Shown: positions 25,218 through 34,416, counted from the first letter of the stretch. The stretch: DNA of 64,000 bases from a bacterium (GCA_024223715.1 JAAEOA010000311.1:1-64000); one strand, 5' to 3'. Notes: generated by a model not told the origin, from the sequence alone. Program-made: numbers and translations.

Positions 25218-25991
25218 TCATTCAACTCCTCTGGCATGCGATGCATAAACGGCCGCCTGATCCTGAGGCATTACCAATACATCATGAATGTTCACATGAG
25301 GGGGGCGAGTGGCGCAAAACAGCACGGTTTCCGCAATATCCACCGGCTGCAAGGGAGGGAAATTCTGATAAACGGGTTCGGCCTTCTCTTTATCACCGCG
25401 AAAGCGTACTTCACTAAACTCAGATTCCACCAGTCCAGGATCCACTGAGGAGCAACGAACCTTACTTCCCAGTAAATCGATGCGCATGCCCTGGGTAATG
25501 GCTTTAACGGCGTGTTTTGTGGCACAATATACATTTCCCCCGGGATAAACCTGTCGCCCGGCTATGCTGCCAATATTAATGACATGCCCGAAGTCGCGCT
25601 CCACCATGCCAGGCATGACCGCCCGGCTGACCCATAGCAGGCCTTTAACGTTTGTATCAATCATCTCGTCCCAATCCAGATAATAAGCTTCCTGAACCTT
25701 ATCCAAACCCCGGCTCAGGCCAGCATTATTAATGAGGATGTCGATATTGGCCCATTCCTGAGGTAAATCTTCGATGGTTTTATTCACAGCCAGACGATCT
25801 CGAACATCGAGAGTCAGAACATGGGTCTTAATTCCGTATTGCTCCTCAAGATAGCTGGCTACGGTTTCGGTTTTGTCCCTGCGGCGGGCAGCCAGGATCA
25901 GATGTGAGCCTTCCCTGGCGAAACTATGGGCGCAGGCTTCACCAATACCAGCTGAGGCCCCAGTAATAAGAGTGATTTTATTTTTCAGCAT
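25218..25991 (-). CDS. NADP-dependent SDR, YdfG-like 3-hydroxy acid dehydrogenase
   Basis: This 257-residue cytosolic short-chain dehydrogenase has a nucleotide-binding TGASAGIG (10-17), ARRRDK favouring NADP(H), the NNAG motif and the catalytic Ser and YCATK. Wording such as IDILINNAGL, DWDEMIDTNVKGLLWVSRAVMPGMVER, INIGSIAG and the C-terminal HVNIHDVLVMP closely follows E. coli YdfG. That enzyme oxidises L-allo-threonine, serine and other 3-hydroxy acids and can reduce malonic semialdehyde. AAGGGAG precedes the ATG. No operon partner is seen. Confidence 0.9.
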   Translation of the reverse strand: MLKNKITLITGASAGIGEACAHSFAREGSHLILAARRRDKTETVASYLEEQYGIKTHVLTLDVRDRLAVNKTIEDLPQEWANIDILINNAGLSRGLDKVQEAYYLDWDEMIDTNVKGLLWVSRAVMPGMVERDFGHVINIGSIAGRQVYPGGNVYCATKHAVKAITQGMRIDLLGSKVRCSSVDPGLVESEFSEVRFRGDKEKAEPVYQNFPPLQPVDIAETVLFCATRPPHVNIHDVLVMPQDQAAVYASHARGVE

Positions 25992-26096
25992 GGGTGACTC
26001 CCTTAATGTTAGTTAGTTTCTTTAATTCCCAACAGGTTAGCAGGCCTTCCCAAACCTTGCAAGGGCCTAAGAAACCAATAAATTTGCACTTTGGTG

Positions 26097-26125
26097 TTGA
26101 AAAATGATGAAAAATATGTCATAAT
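26097..26125 (+). promoter_or_regulatory. Sigma70-type promoter for the small exported protein gene
   Basis: TTGAAA and CATAAT are separated by exactly 17 bases in an A/T-rich stretch. The start codon is 60 bases downstream. Confidence 0.5.
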
Positions 26126-26185
26126 ATCAAAAACACAGGACAATACCTTGGTCAGCACATTCCAGTAGCACCCCGGAGGTCTCTT

Positions 26186-26485
26186 TTGAAAAAGCCGGTA
26201 TTGATGATAATTTTTTTAATGGCAGTCCTGAGTACAGCACAACTCGCCAGTGCTGACTCCCGGACGGCCAACGGTCTGCAATTCCAGAATATTTTGGTAT
26301 CCATTAGTCAATCTTCTTCTCTTCCCGAATTTGCCACCACTGCTGATGATGGCGGAGCCTTGGGCGAAAAAGCCAAAGTCCGGGCCATGATGGCCGCTCC
26401 TGTTCCTGTTGAAGTTTCCGCCCATACTCAGGCGACCAGTCTGATTCTGGGAACCAGCCTGGCCGCCCTGCACGAAGAGAATTAA
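26186..26485 (+). CDS. Small exported protein, unknown function
   Basis: This 99-residue protein has a Sec signal peptide (KK, then LMIIFLMAVLSTAQLASA; cleavage near residue 23). The mature part is Ala/Ser-rich with no recognised domain, cysteine or repeat. The start is TTG with GGAGG eight bases upstream, preceded by a good promoter candidate, which together make the gene credible despite its size. Its stop overlaps the end of the convergent lipoprotein gene by 4 bp. No function can be proposed. Confidence 0.55.
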   Translation: MKKPVLMIIFLMAVLSTAQLASADSRTANGLQFQNILVSISQSSSLPEFATTADDGGALGEKAKVRAMMAAPVPVEVSAHTQATSLILGTSLAALHEEN

Positions 26486-27240
26486 TACCAACCGGGATCA
26501 TAGATCGGGTAAATGGTGGAAAACATATATTCAGCATAAGAACTGTACAGTGCCCCCATACCCGGCCCACCAATGAATGCCCCAATAACATCTTCAAAAA
26601 TGACAATGCGCCAATACCAGGGTTCATCTTCCATGTATACCTTGTTGCCCATGGAACGCTCCAGCGAACCCAGAAAAACTCCCAGAACTCCTTTGATTTC
26701 CTGGTTTGAATTTTCATCAGCCCAAAGCTGCAATTCGATTAATTTCGCCTGAAGCTTTTGCGGATTATCTGAGTGCAATAACGCCAGAGCCTGCACCAGG
26801 TCAACGGCCAGCAGGGGCGGGCAATGGGCGCGCAAAACAAAACCCGAAAGACAGCGCAAGGCTATGTTGTGAATATCCTGAAGGGCCAGGAGATTGCCCG
26901 GCAAGTTTATCAGAGTTGATAATACCCGCTGACCATTGGCGAGCTGATCTTCAGAGCACTCCAAATCGGGACTGCGGGCCATCAAGTGTTTCATCAGAAG
27001 AGGAAATTCTTCGATCGTATCTTTGGCCAGGCATCCGTTTTGTTGGCTGCGGCGCAACAGGTGTTCTACTTCTGAATTGTGATAATTGGCATAATCCCGA
27101 ACGGTGACCGGAGACAAATCCACCAACTTAAGATCCGCATTTACTGCTTCAGTTGGAGATTGTTCATTACAGCCGGCAGCCAAAACCAGCAGACAAAGGG
27201 TTCCGAAAAGCAACGCAAGTGTGCTCCACTGTTTTCGCAT
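26482..27240 (-). CDS. Lipoprotein of unknown function
   Basis: This 252-residue protein has a lipoprotein signal (LVLAAGC; lipidated Cys22). The mature part is mainly helical with several conserved-looking Cys and Leu-rich stretches (LINLPGNLLALQDIHNIALRCLSG). Its C-terminal part contains a hydrophobic Gly-rich segment (FEDVIGAFIGGPGMGALYSS) that could touch the membrane. I recognise no family. The ATG has AGGAG upstream; a longer open frame lacks a signal at its start. It converges with the small exported protein gene. Confidence 0.75.
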   Translation of the reverse strand: MRKQWSTLALLFGTLCLLVLAAGCNEQSPTEAVNADLKLVDLSPVTVRDYANYHNSEVEHLLRRSQQNGCLAKDTIEEFPLLMKHLMARSPDLECSEDQLANGQRVLSTLINLPGNLLALQDIHNIALRCLSGFVLRAHCPPLLAVDLVQALALLHSDNPQKLQAKLIELQLWADENSNQEIKGVLGVFLGSLERSMGNKVYMEDEPWYWRIVIFEDVIGAFIGGPGMGALYSSYAEYMFSTIYPIYDPGWY

Positions 27241-27384
27241 ATTAACTCCTGATGGGAGGAAAAAAATATTCTGACAAATACCCTCCCTACAGGAATTATG
27301 CCGCCAAAACCTGGCCCCAAATAACAAATCCGGCCACTTCATGGAAATGACCGGATCCGTGAGATGTCAGAATTTATTAATCTG

Positions 27385-27936
27385 TCAACTGGCGGGAGCA
27401 CCCTCCGCCGATTTTTCAGCCATCATTTTCAAACGTGTTAAACCGTCGTCGAACATAGGGCCTACCATGGGGTCCATGAGCAGGTTGAAAAACCGTCCCG
27501 GCAAATTCCACCCCATGTCTCCGTCCATGCGCCAAATCACCTTCGTGCTGTCGGCCATGGTTTCGTAGTTCATGGTGTAAACGGAATTGGGTCTACTTTT
27601 TGAAAGATCCATTTTATAGGATACGCCCCAATTGGGTTCACTGCGAGTGACAGTCAAATGACCGCCGCCCTTTTCAGCTTCCCATTCCTGGCTGGCTCCC
27701 ACACCCCGGGTAATTTCGCCCAAGGTGATTTTCAGGGTGGGATCGTCTTTAAACCAAGGCGTCCAACGGGGCCAGGTTTCCAGGTCGCTGGTCAGTTCAT
27801 GAATGCGTTCGTTGCTGGTATTGATAACCAGTTCCCGCTGCACACTGTACTGACTGGGCAGCAAAAGCCCAATAATGACAACCACCAAAGTGGCTGCCAA
27901 AATTCCAATTCCTACAAGTTTCATTACCGGGCCCAT
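27385..27936 (-). CDS. Membrane-anchored SRPBCC (START-like) protein
   Basis: This 183-residue protein has an N-terminal membrane helix (about residues 5-26, KLVGIGILAATLVVVIIGLLLP). It then follows the pattern of the polyketide-cyclase/SRPBCC family: SVQRELVINTSNERIHELTSDLETWPRWTPWF, a central TKVIWRMDGDMGWNLPGRF and a final helix FDDGLTRLKMMAE. Such domains bind hydrophobic ligands; no enzymatic role is implied. GAGGA precedes the ATG. It is 37 bp downstream of the S9 peptidase gene and probably in its transcript. Confidence 0.8.
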   Translation of the reverse strand: MGPVMKLVGIGILAATLVVVIIGLLLPSQYSVQRELVINTSNERIHELTSDLETWPRWTPWFKDDPTLKITLGEITRGVGASQEWEAEKGGGHLTVTRSEPNWGVSYKMDLSKSRPNSVYTMNYETMADSTKVIWRMDGDMGWNLPGRFFNLLMDPMVGPMFDDGLTRLKMMAEKSAEGAPAS

Positions 27937-27973
27937 GCTGATTCATCCTCGTTGTTTGTTGGTTCAAATGGGG

Positions 27974-30085
27974 TCAATTGGTCCATTTCTGGATCCAGCT
28001 CATTACTTCGTCGTGCCACTGAATGCTGTTCTGCGGTTTCAGAACCCAGTGGTTTTCATCGGGGAAATAGAGCAACCGTGCAGGCACTCCCTGACGACGC
28101 AGGGCAGTAAACACACTCATGCCCTGAGTATCGACTACGCGATAATCCAAAGCGCCATGCACCACCAAGGTTGGCACGTGCCAGTTCTTTACATGGTCAA
28201 TGGGATTGTGCAGAGAGTATCCACTGCCTTCGGCGTAGGGAGGTCCACCGTGTTCCCATTCGGGGAACCACAATTCTTCGGTATCATAGTAGGCCATGCG
28301 CTCGTCCAGGTTTCCGTCATGACTGACAAAAGCTTTGAAGTTGCGGGAGAACTCCGGCTGACCGGCCATCCAGTTGATCATATAAGCGCCGTAGCTGGCA
28401 CCAGTGGCGACAATTTTTTCGTCATCAATCCAGGTGTAGTTTTCCAGGGCTGCAGCCAGGCCTTTGACCAGATCTTCATAAGGACGGTCGCCCCAGTGGC
28501 CACTGATGGCGTCGGTGAAATCCTGGCCGTAACCGGTGGAACCGTGGAAGTCCACCGCAACAGTGGCAAAACCAGCACCAACGTAAGACTGAGGATTCCA
28601 GCGGTAATGGAAGTCGTTACCGAAGCTGCCCTGAGGTCCACCGTGGACCAGGAAAGCCAGGGGCCACTTCTGACCGGCGGCGGCTTTTTCCGGTGTCCAG
28701 TCGTAGGGTTTGACCACGTAGGCGTGCACGATTTCGTCGTTCCAGCCTTTGAAAGTCATTTGCTCGGGTTCACCCATATAACAGGCAGCCAGCTTGTCAC
28801 CATTGAGGTTGGTGATTTGCTTCAGGTCTTTGCCGTTGGTTTTGATGGTGAACAATTCGGTGGGCGATTTCAGGCTTTGCATGGCAAAAAGCAGGCGACC
28901 TTTGAGCAGTCCCACATTGGAGTGGCGGCCCATTTTGTCCACCAGGGAAACCTTGCCCGATTTGATGTCCAGCTTGAACAGGGAGCGCTGTCCCAGATAT
29001 CCAGCAGTGCAATAGGCTGTTTTGCCGTTGCTGGAAAATTTAAGACCGTGAGCGGTGAGCTTCAGGCCGTCGTAAATAAAATCGATGCGACGGCTTTCAC
29101 CGGTTTCCCAGTCCATGAGTTCAATGTGGAAACGATCGGCTTCGAAGTTGGGGCGGTCCATGGCCAAATAGACCAGGGTTTTACCGTCGGGAGTGAACTG
29201 AGGTTCGGTATCCCAGGCCTGGTTCTCTTCGGTGATGCAGCGCATGGTTCCGCTGCCATCGGTGGGTACGGCGTACAGATCGTAATCGGTGCTCCAGGCT
29301 GGCTCGCTGCCAGGCAAAACCTTTGCCGTGAAGACGACTTCGCTGCCGTCGGGGGAAACCACAAATTCTTCACTGCCACCCCAGGGGCGGGTGGGTACAT
29401 CGGTGTCCAGGTCTTTCATCAGGTCAATGGGATCGCCGTCGGGGTTCATGCCATCGAGCAGGAAAAGGTGGCTGCGTTTGCCATCTTCCCAGGTATCCCA
29501 GTGGCGGAACATAAGTTCGTCGTAAACCAGACCGGTAGTAGGGTCGTTGGATATTTCTTCATCTTTGGCCAGGGTCTCAGCGGGGCTCATTCCCGGGTAT
29601 ACTTCCATGGAGAAGATGAAGCTGTGCAGACTGGGGGCCAGTTCAAAGTTGCCCATGTCCAGCAGCAGGTCGGTAATTTGTCGGGCCTCGCCACCGGTGG
29701 GGTCGATGTTCCAGATCTGAGAGGAGCCACTGCGGGTGCTCAGGAAAAACAGAGTTCCGTTCAGACACCAGCGGGGATTCCAGTCGCCGGCTTCGTTGGC
29801 AGTCAGGCGTTTGGTCTCGCTGCCATCGGTGCTGGCCAGCCAGACATCGGTGCGGCCGCTGTTGGCTTCCAGATCGGTTTTGCGCACAGTGAAGGCAACC
29901 CAGTCGCCATCAGGACTGATTTGCGGGTCGCTGATGCGATCCATGGCCAGCATGTCGTGAATGGAAAAAGGGTGTTTCTCCACAGACGTTTCCTGGGCAG
30001 GAGCAGGAGCAAAAGGACTCAGAAGAAGGACCAGAGCCAACAGGCTCAGGGACAGAATATTGGGGAACAGTCTTTTGACGCGCAA
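27974..30085 (-). CDS. Exported S9 family peptidase (acylaminoacyl / dipeptidyl peptidase type)
   Basis: This 703-residue secreted serine peptidase starts with a signal peptide (residues 1-31). A beta-propeller follows with TolB/DPP-like repeats (PQISPDGDWVAFTV, PRWCLNGTLFFLST, PQFTPDGKTLVYL). The alpha/beta-hydrolase domain has the triad Ser564 (GASYGAYM), Asp647 (GALDYRV) and His679 (DENHWV); HGGPQGSFGN supplies the oxyanion region. It probably releases dipeptides or acyl-amino acids from oligopeptides in the periplasm. The start is TTG with GGAGG seven bases upstream. It is co-directional with the SRPBCC gene and divergent from an exported-protein gene. Confidence 0.93.
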   Translation of the reverse strand: MRVKRLFPNILSLSLLALVLLLSPFAPAPAQETSVEKHPFSIHDMLAMDRISDPQISPDGDWVAFTVRKTDLEANSGRTDVWLASTDGSETKRLTANEAGDWNPRWCLNGTLFFLSTRSGSSQIWNIDPTGGEARQITDLLLDMGNFELAPSLHSFIFSMEVYPGMSPAETLAKDEEISNDPTTGLVYDELMFRHWDTWEDGKRSHLFLLDGMNPDGDPIDLMKDLDTDVPTRPWGGSEEFVVSPDGSEVVFTAKVLPGSEPAWSTDYDLYAVPTDGSGTMRCITEENQAWDTEPQFTPDGKTLVYLAMDRPNFEADRFHIELMDWETGESRRIDFIYDGLKLTAHGLKFSSNGKTAYCTAGYLGQRSLFKLDIKSGKVSLVDKMGRHSNVGLLKGRLLFAMQSLKSPTELFTIKTNGKDLKQITNLNGDKLAACYMGEPEQMTFKGWNDEIVHAYVVKPYDWTPEKAAAGQKWPLAFLVHGGPQGSFGNDFHYRWNPQSYVGAGFATVAVDFHGSTGYGQDFTDAISGHWGDRPYEDLVKGLAAALENYTWIDDEKIVATGASYGAYMINWMAGQPEFSRNFKAFVSHDGNLDERMAYYDTEELWFPEWEHGGPPYAEGSGYSLHNPIDHVKNWHVPTLVVHGALDYRVVDTQGMSVFTALRRQGVPARLLYFPDENHWVLKPQNSIQWHDEVMSWIQKWTN

Positions 30086-30300
30086 GATCGGACCTCCGTT
30101 TGGGGCGGCTGAAAAATTTTAACCGCTGAAATATAGTCACGGGAATGGCTGGATGCGAATTGTGAGGAGTATTTTGGCTATTTCTGTGGTCTTGGGGGTG
30201 AGAAAAATGCCCAAATGAAAGAATTTTCTTCCCCATTGCCAAATATGGTAGGATATCCCGCCTGTTTGTATTCTCGCCATCATTGCAAAAAGGAGACATT

Positions 30301-31002
30301 ATGAAAAAGGTCATTGTCACGCTTATCGCTTTGGTTCTTTTGTCTGCCGCCTTGGCTCAAGCCAAGCCCCTGATTTATGGATCAGAAAAACCCCTTGGCG
30401 GAGTTCCCTCTTTGGATGCCTTTCACTGCCAACCGTTAAACCCTTACTGGAATGTGCATCAGTCCAGCACGGGATTCAGCAGCGAATTTGCCGACGATAT
30501 TCCCCTGGAATACCTAGGCACGGAAATCCACCAGGTGTCACTCTATGTTGGTGAATTTTATGGTGACTGGATTGATCCCGATGGTATTATTTTGAATTTC
30601 TACCACAGCGAGTGCATGCCTTCTCTGGACCCGGACCAAAGCTTTTTTTTCGCCTGGGATGATATCGAAAAAGAAGTAGTCTACGACAGTAGCTGGCGAG
30701 TTTATCTGGTGCAGCTGGTTTTGCCCGAGTCGGTTATGGTTCTCAATGAAATGACCATGGGCGCTGTGGTCGATAACAGCTGGGGAACTGAAGAACCCTT
30801 CTGCGGTGTGGGCGTAACTGATTATGACGATGTTTATGGCGCCTGTCATGGTGTTGTTGATGCAGTGGACTGGGGATATCCTCGTTGGACTTATAGCTCT
30901 CATTATACTGGTATGGGAATGGATCTGGCTTTTTGTCTGGAGACCGGGCCTGTGGCTGTGGTTCCTGCCAGGTGGGATGCTTTGAAGGCTAATTATCGGT
31001 AA
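30301..31002 (+). CDS. Exported protein of unknown function
   Basis: This 233-residue secreted protein has a Sec signal peptide (residues 1-21, ending AQAKP). The mature part is rich in aromatic and acidic residues and looks beta-structured (HQVSLYVGEFYGDW, WRVYLVQLVLPESVMVLNEMTMGAVV). It has four or five Cys, suggesting disulfides. It ends in VPARWDALKANYR, a compact basic/aromatic tail of the kind that closes many exported proteins in this group of bacteria; that comparison is from memory and unverified. AAAAGGAG precedes the ATG. The gene is divergent from the S9 peptidase. Confidence 0.75.
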   Translation: MKKVIVTLIALVLLSAALAQAKPLIYGSEKPLGGVPSLDAFHCQPLNPYWNVHQSSTGFSSEFADDIPLEYLGTEIHQVSLYVGEFYGDWIDPDGIILNFYHSECMPSLDPDQSFFFAWDDIEKEVVYDSSWRVYLVQLVLPESVMVLNEMTMGAVVDNSWGTEEPFCGVGVTDYDDVYGACHGVVDAVDWGYPRWTYSSHYTGMGMDLAFCLETGPVAVVPARWDALKANYR

Positions 31003-31135
31003 CTTTTTTTGGTGCTGGGGCCATGGTTGTGGCCCCGGCCTTAATATTTGTATTGCCAACTCTGGTGACAGTATCCTGGTCTCCAGAGATGAGAAACCCA
31101 GGCAAATTGAAATTGGACTCAGGATCCTCTCCTGG

Positions 31136-32500
31136 TCAACTTTTCACCAGCACCGTCTTCTGATTCACAAACTCCCTAATCCCCAAAGCATGCAATTCCC
31201 GCCCGTAACCACTCTGCTTAGTTCCCCCAAAAGGAAGCCTGGGGTCTGACTTCACAAAGTCATTAACAAAACAGCAACCGGCCTGAAGTTCTTCTGCAGC
31301 AATGCGCTGTCCTCGTTCCAGATCCTGGGTATAAACCGCAGCCCCCAACCCAAAAATGGTATCGTTGGCAATGCGAATGGCGTCTGCTTCATCCTTTGCC
31401 GAGATGACGGAAGCCACCGGGCCAAAAAGCTCATCATCGTAAGCGGGCATCCCGGGTTTCACCTGGGTCAGAACTGTTGCTGGATAAAAGGCACCCTGAT
31501 TGTCAGGCACTTCACCGCCAAGAACCAATTTTGCTCCTGCGGCCACACTTTCGAGAACCTGCTGATGGAGTTCATCGCGAAGGTCGGTTCTGGCCATGGG
31601 GCCGAGGTCTGTATTTTCAGCGAGGGGATCACCAATTTTCCGTTGGGCCATTTCAGCAGACAGCAACCGGGTGAATTCTTCAAGAACCGATTCCACCACC
31701 ACAAAGCGTTTGGCGGCGATGCAACTTTGGCCACTGTTGAGCAAGCGGCTGGCGGCGCAACTGGTGGCAGCCATGGGCAGGTCTGCGTCTTCCAGAATTA
31801 CATAAGGATCGCTGCCGCCCAATTCCAGAACGGTTTTTTTGATGGCCCTGCCTGCGGCAGCGGCTACCTGCTGACCCGCGGGGGTGCTGCCGGTCAGGGT
31901 GACAGCCTTCACGCCGGAATGCTCAATGATTTTGGCCACCCGGTTGCCGCCAACCATCAGAGTGCGGAAAGTATTTTCAGGGAACCCGGCATCGCGGAAA
32001 ACTTCTTCAATAGCCAGAGCACAACCTGGCACATTTGAAGCGTGTTTCAACAGTCCGGTATTGCCGGCCATAAGCGTGGGTGCGGCAAACCGGAAAACCT
32101 GCCAGAAGGGGAAATTCCAAGGCATGATAGCCAGAACCGGGCCTATGGGCTGAAAGGTCAGAAAGCTGCGAGATGCTTCTGTGGGAATTTCCTGGTCGGC
32201 CAGATGAGCTTCGGCGTTTTCGGCATAATAGTCACAAACAAGGGCGCATTTGTTAACCTCGGCAGTGCCTTCAGCAAGGGTTTTTCCCATTTCAGTGGTG
32301 ATCAGGCGTCCATACTGTTTGGCCCGGGAGCGCAGAATTTCTGCTGCTTTTTTCATTTGGGTGCTGCGGGTGGAAAAGGAGGTGCGCCGCCAGGTTGCGA
32401 AGGCCAGTTCCGAGGATTCCACAATTTGGGCAGCTTCCATGTCATTGTGCTGTACATAGGATTGGATCAATTGGCCTGTTGCCGGGTTAATGGCTTTCAC
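31136..32500 (-). CDS. NAD(P)-dependent aldehyde dehydrogenase, succinate-semialdehyde type
   Basis: This 454-residue cytosolic enzyme oxidises an aldehyde to an acid. The catalytic Cys260 is in NSGQSCIAAKR and the general-base Glu226 in VLELGGSDP. MPWNFPFWQVFR and GSTPAGQQV form the cofactor site, and the C-terminal LPFGGTKQSGYGRELHALGIREF is the usual ending. The wording fits the short succinate-semialdehyde dehydrogenases (E. coli Sad/YneI group), which lack the N-terminal extension of GabD. The start is GTG with AGGAG upstream. No aminotransferase or other GABA gene is nearby, so the exact aldehyde is uncertain. Confidence 0.9.
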   Translation of the reverse strand: MKAINPATGQLIQSYVQHNDMEAAQIVESSELAFATWRRTSFSTRSTQMKKAAEILRSRAKQYGRLITTEMGKTLAEGTAEVNKCALVCDYYAENAEAHLADQEIPTEASRSFLTFQPIGPVLAIMPWNFPFWQVFRFAAPTLMAGNTGLLKHASNVPGCALAIEEVFRDAGFPENTFRTLMVGGNRVAKIIEHSGVKAVTLTGSTPAGQQVAAAAGRAIKKTVLELGGSDPYVILEDADLPMAATSCAASRLLNSGQSCIAAKRFVVVESVLEEFTRLLSAEMAQRKIGDPLAENTDLGPMARTDLRDELHQQVLESVAAGAKLVLGGEVPDNQGAFYPATVLTQVKPGMPAYDDELFGPVASVISAKDEADAIRIANDTIFGLGAAVYTQDLERGQRIAAEELQAGCCFVNDFVKSDPRLPFGGTKQSGYGRELHALGIREFVNQKTVLVKS

Positions 32501-32745
32501 CGGAAATCTCCTTTGAGGGGTTGCAGTTTACGGGCACTCAACAAGATATCATCGGGCATGTTCTGAGGCTAATGGGGAATTTGATAATATTTTTTTCCCA
32601 CTTTCCCGGGGATGTCTTTCATTGGGTCGGAAAGTTGCTCAGGAAACTCCGGATATTAGGTTGCAGGCGGGGGAGCAGAGGCTATTGAGTGGGGACTGAC
32701 GGGGCTTAAATAGAAATAGGACTTGGTAAAACGACTTCACCTGCT

Positions 32746-32779
32746 AATCTCCTCTTGGGAACTTATCCAAGGGGAGATT
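32746..32779 (+). promoter_or_regulatory. Hairpin that sequesters the ribosome-binding site of the DUF2007 gene
   Basis: AATCTCCTCTTGG pairs with CCAAGGGGAGATT (one G-U pair) around an 8-base loop. The 3' arm contains the Shine-Dalgarno GGGGAG and ends two bases before the ATG, so the folded form should block translation. It also resembles a terminator stem, but only four T follow. Confidence 0.6.
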
Positions 32780-32781
32780 TT

Positions 32782-33294
32782 ATGAATACCAATCTGACAA
32801 CCATTGCCCGGTTCGACAATTCAGCCAACGCCAACCTTTCTCTGGGCCTTTTACAGGCTTCTGGTATTGAGGCCGTTCTCGCCGATGAGGCCACAATGGG
32901 TATGGCATGGCATATGGGCCCCGCCCTTGGGGGCATTCGTTTGCAAGTGCGCCAGGAAGATGAAGAGAAAGCCCGATCTGTTTTGGAGGACCAGGGGACC
33001 GATCCGGATTCACAGGAAAAGAATTTTCCCGAAGGTTTTTTTGAAGAGGAGGAACTGACTCCTGAAGAAATTCAGAACCAAAAGAAACAGGCTCTGGCCA
33101 ACAGGGCTTTCAAAGCGGGAATTATTGGTATGGGAATAGGGCCTTTGCTTTTGTATTCCCTGGTTCTGTGTGGCAAGGCCTGGAGTTCCAAAGGCAGCAT
33201 CTCTGGTGGCGATAAACTAAAACTGGCTTCGATCAGCATTCTGACTCCGGTAATGATTGTTGGGTATGTGGTTCTATATTCTCGGTTGTTTTGA
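32782..33294 (+). CDS. DUF2007-domain membrane protein
   Basis: This 170-residue protein has residues 5-75 matching the DUF2007 'putative signal transducing protein' pattern (ANLSLGLLQASGIEAVLADE, then GIRLQVRQEDEEKARSVLED). An acidic linker follows, then two membrane helices near 112-130 and 148-167. The function of the family is unknown. The chosen ATG directly follows the GGGGAG inside a hairpin. A longer frame beginning upstream would start within the hairpin. It is followed after 15 bp by a TPR-peptidase gene, probably in one transcript. Confidence 0.8.
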   Translation: MNTNLTTIARFDNSANANLSLGLLQASGIEAVLADEATMGMAWHMGPALGGIRLQVRQEDEEKARSVLEDQGTDPDSQEKNFPEGFFEEEELTPEEIQNQKKQALANRAFKAGIIGMGIGPLLLYSLVLCGKAWSSKGSISGGDKLKLASISILTPVMIVGYVVLYSRLF

Positions 33295-33309
33295 TAGGAA
33301 GGTGCTTTG

Positions 33310-34416
33310 ATGCGTTTTACTAATATTTCCAAAGCCCACTGGTTTTTGGCCAATGCAATTTTCCTGTTGACGATTTTAAGCACCACGTTGGTTTTTGCCC
33401 AGGCAAACGGCCCTGCTGATGCATTATGGGAGCTCTATAAAGAAGGCAATTTCGCCGAAGTGGTTGTCCAGGGCAAACTATTGATCAACACAGACAAGGA
33501 AACGGCCCAGGTCAACCTGGCTGTGGGGCGAAGCCTGGTTCATCTGGAAAAATACGATGACTCGTTTGTATATCTGACCAAAGCCGTTCAGTTGGATTCA
33601 GACAAAACCTGGGTCTACGCCTGGGGACAGGTCTATCTGGGAATGGCTAATTGGAAAATGGGTGATTACGCTCGTGCCGGGCAGGCTTTTATTTTGGCTC
33701 GAGACTGCAACGCCACGCGCAATGCCACCCGGAACGCCACCACCTACATGACACGTCTGGGGCTTTCAGAATCATATGCGAATTGGCAATCTTTCGAGAC
33801 CGATAACTTTTCGTTTCTTTTTTCTGATCGTCTGGAAGATTTTGACAAAGTAAAATTTGCAACTCGCCATGAAGAAGCCTTCCTGAATATTTCCCAATGG
33901 TTTGGTGGCCAACCAGATGAGAAAATCAGATTCCTGCTGTACGCCAACCAGGAAGAGGCCGACGAGGCCGGGGTTGGGACTTTGGGTTTTAGCAAACCAA
34001 CCATGTTTTTGACCCACGCCAGGATTGGCCAAACAGTAGGCCACGAGATGACTCATAACATTGCCTTTCATGCCCTGAATCCGCAAACAATGACGGGGCT
34101 TATCAATGAAGGTATTGCCGTTCACATGGACCAAACGGGCCGGAATCAGCTAAAGAGGGCGCGAAAGGCCAGAAAAGACAAGGGCGGTGAATCGTTCAAC
34201 GTTTCCATACCCGCTATCTGGAAAGACTGGACTCTGGCACCCGATGAATATTCATATCCTCTGGCAGGGGCTTTTGTGGCTCGTTTGCTGGAAAAAGGTG
34301 GCAAAGAGAAGTTTTTTGAGTTCTTTACTGACCAGAGTTATGAACACGCTCAGGAAATTTACGGGCAGGATTTAAACCAATGGGTCAGGGAATTTGAAGA
34401 AGATTTGTACAAATAA
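33310..34416 (+). CDS. Exported TPR protein with MA-type metallopeptidase domain
   Basis: This 368-residue secreted protein has a signal peptide (residues about 8-31). It has TPR repeats at about residues 35-130 (ALWELYKEGNFAEVVVQGKLL, AWGQVYLGMANWKMGDYARAGQAF), then a gluzincin-like catalytic domain with His245-Glu246-x-x-His249 (GHEMTHNIAFH) and probably Glu267 (INEGIAVH) as third ligand. A repeat-like CNATRNATRNATT stretch joins the two parts. It may clip or scaffold cell-envelope proteins; the substrate is unknown. The last 23 bp overlap the start of the next gene, so the two are coupled. Confidence 0.8.
   Translation: MRFTNISKAHWFLANAIFLLTILSTTLVFAQANGPADALWELYKEGNFAEVVVQGKLLINTDKETAQVNLAVGRSLVHLEKYDDSFVYLTKAVQLDSDKTWVYAWGQVYLGMANWKMGDYARAGQAFILARDCNATRNATRNATTYMTRLGLSESYANWQSFETDNFSFLFSDRLEDFDKVKFATRHEEAFLNISQWFGGQPDEKIRFLLYANQEEADEAGVGTLGFSKPTMFLTHARIGQTVGHEMTHNIAFHALNPQTMTGLINEGIAVHMDQTGRNQLKRARKARKDKGGESFNVSIPAIWKDWTLAPDEYSYPLAGAFVARLLEKGGKEKFFEFFTDQSYEHAQEIYGQDLNQWVREFEEDLYK

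Noticed and set aside
25088-25417. Plus-strand frame of about 109 codons overlapping the SDR gene end
   Set aside because: Most of it is antisense to the conserved C-terminus of the SDR and it has no family pattern.
27327-27357. ATCCGG/CCGGAT hairpin after the SRPBCC gene on the minus strand
   Set aside because: The stem is only 6 bp before bulges and the following T stretch is weak.
27875-30112. Long open frame of about 745 codons on the plus strand
   Set aside because: It lies antisense to the S9 peptidase, whose catalytic triad and propeller motifs are intact; the opposite frame is a by-product of codon composition and has no recognisable domain.
31016-31035. GGGGCCA/TGGCCCC hairpin between two convergent genes
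   Set aside because: It lacks a T-run on either strand in the right place, so I did not call it a terminator.
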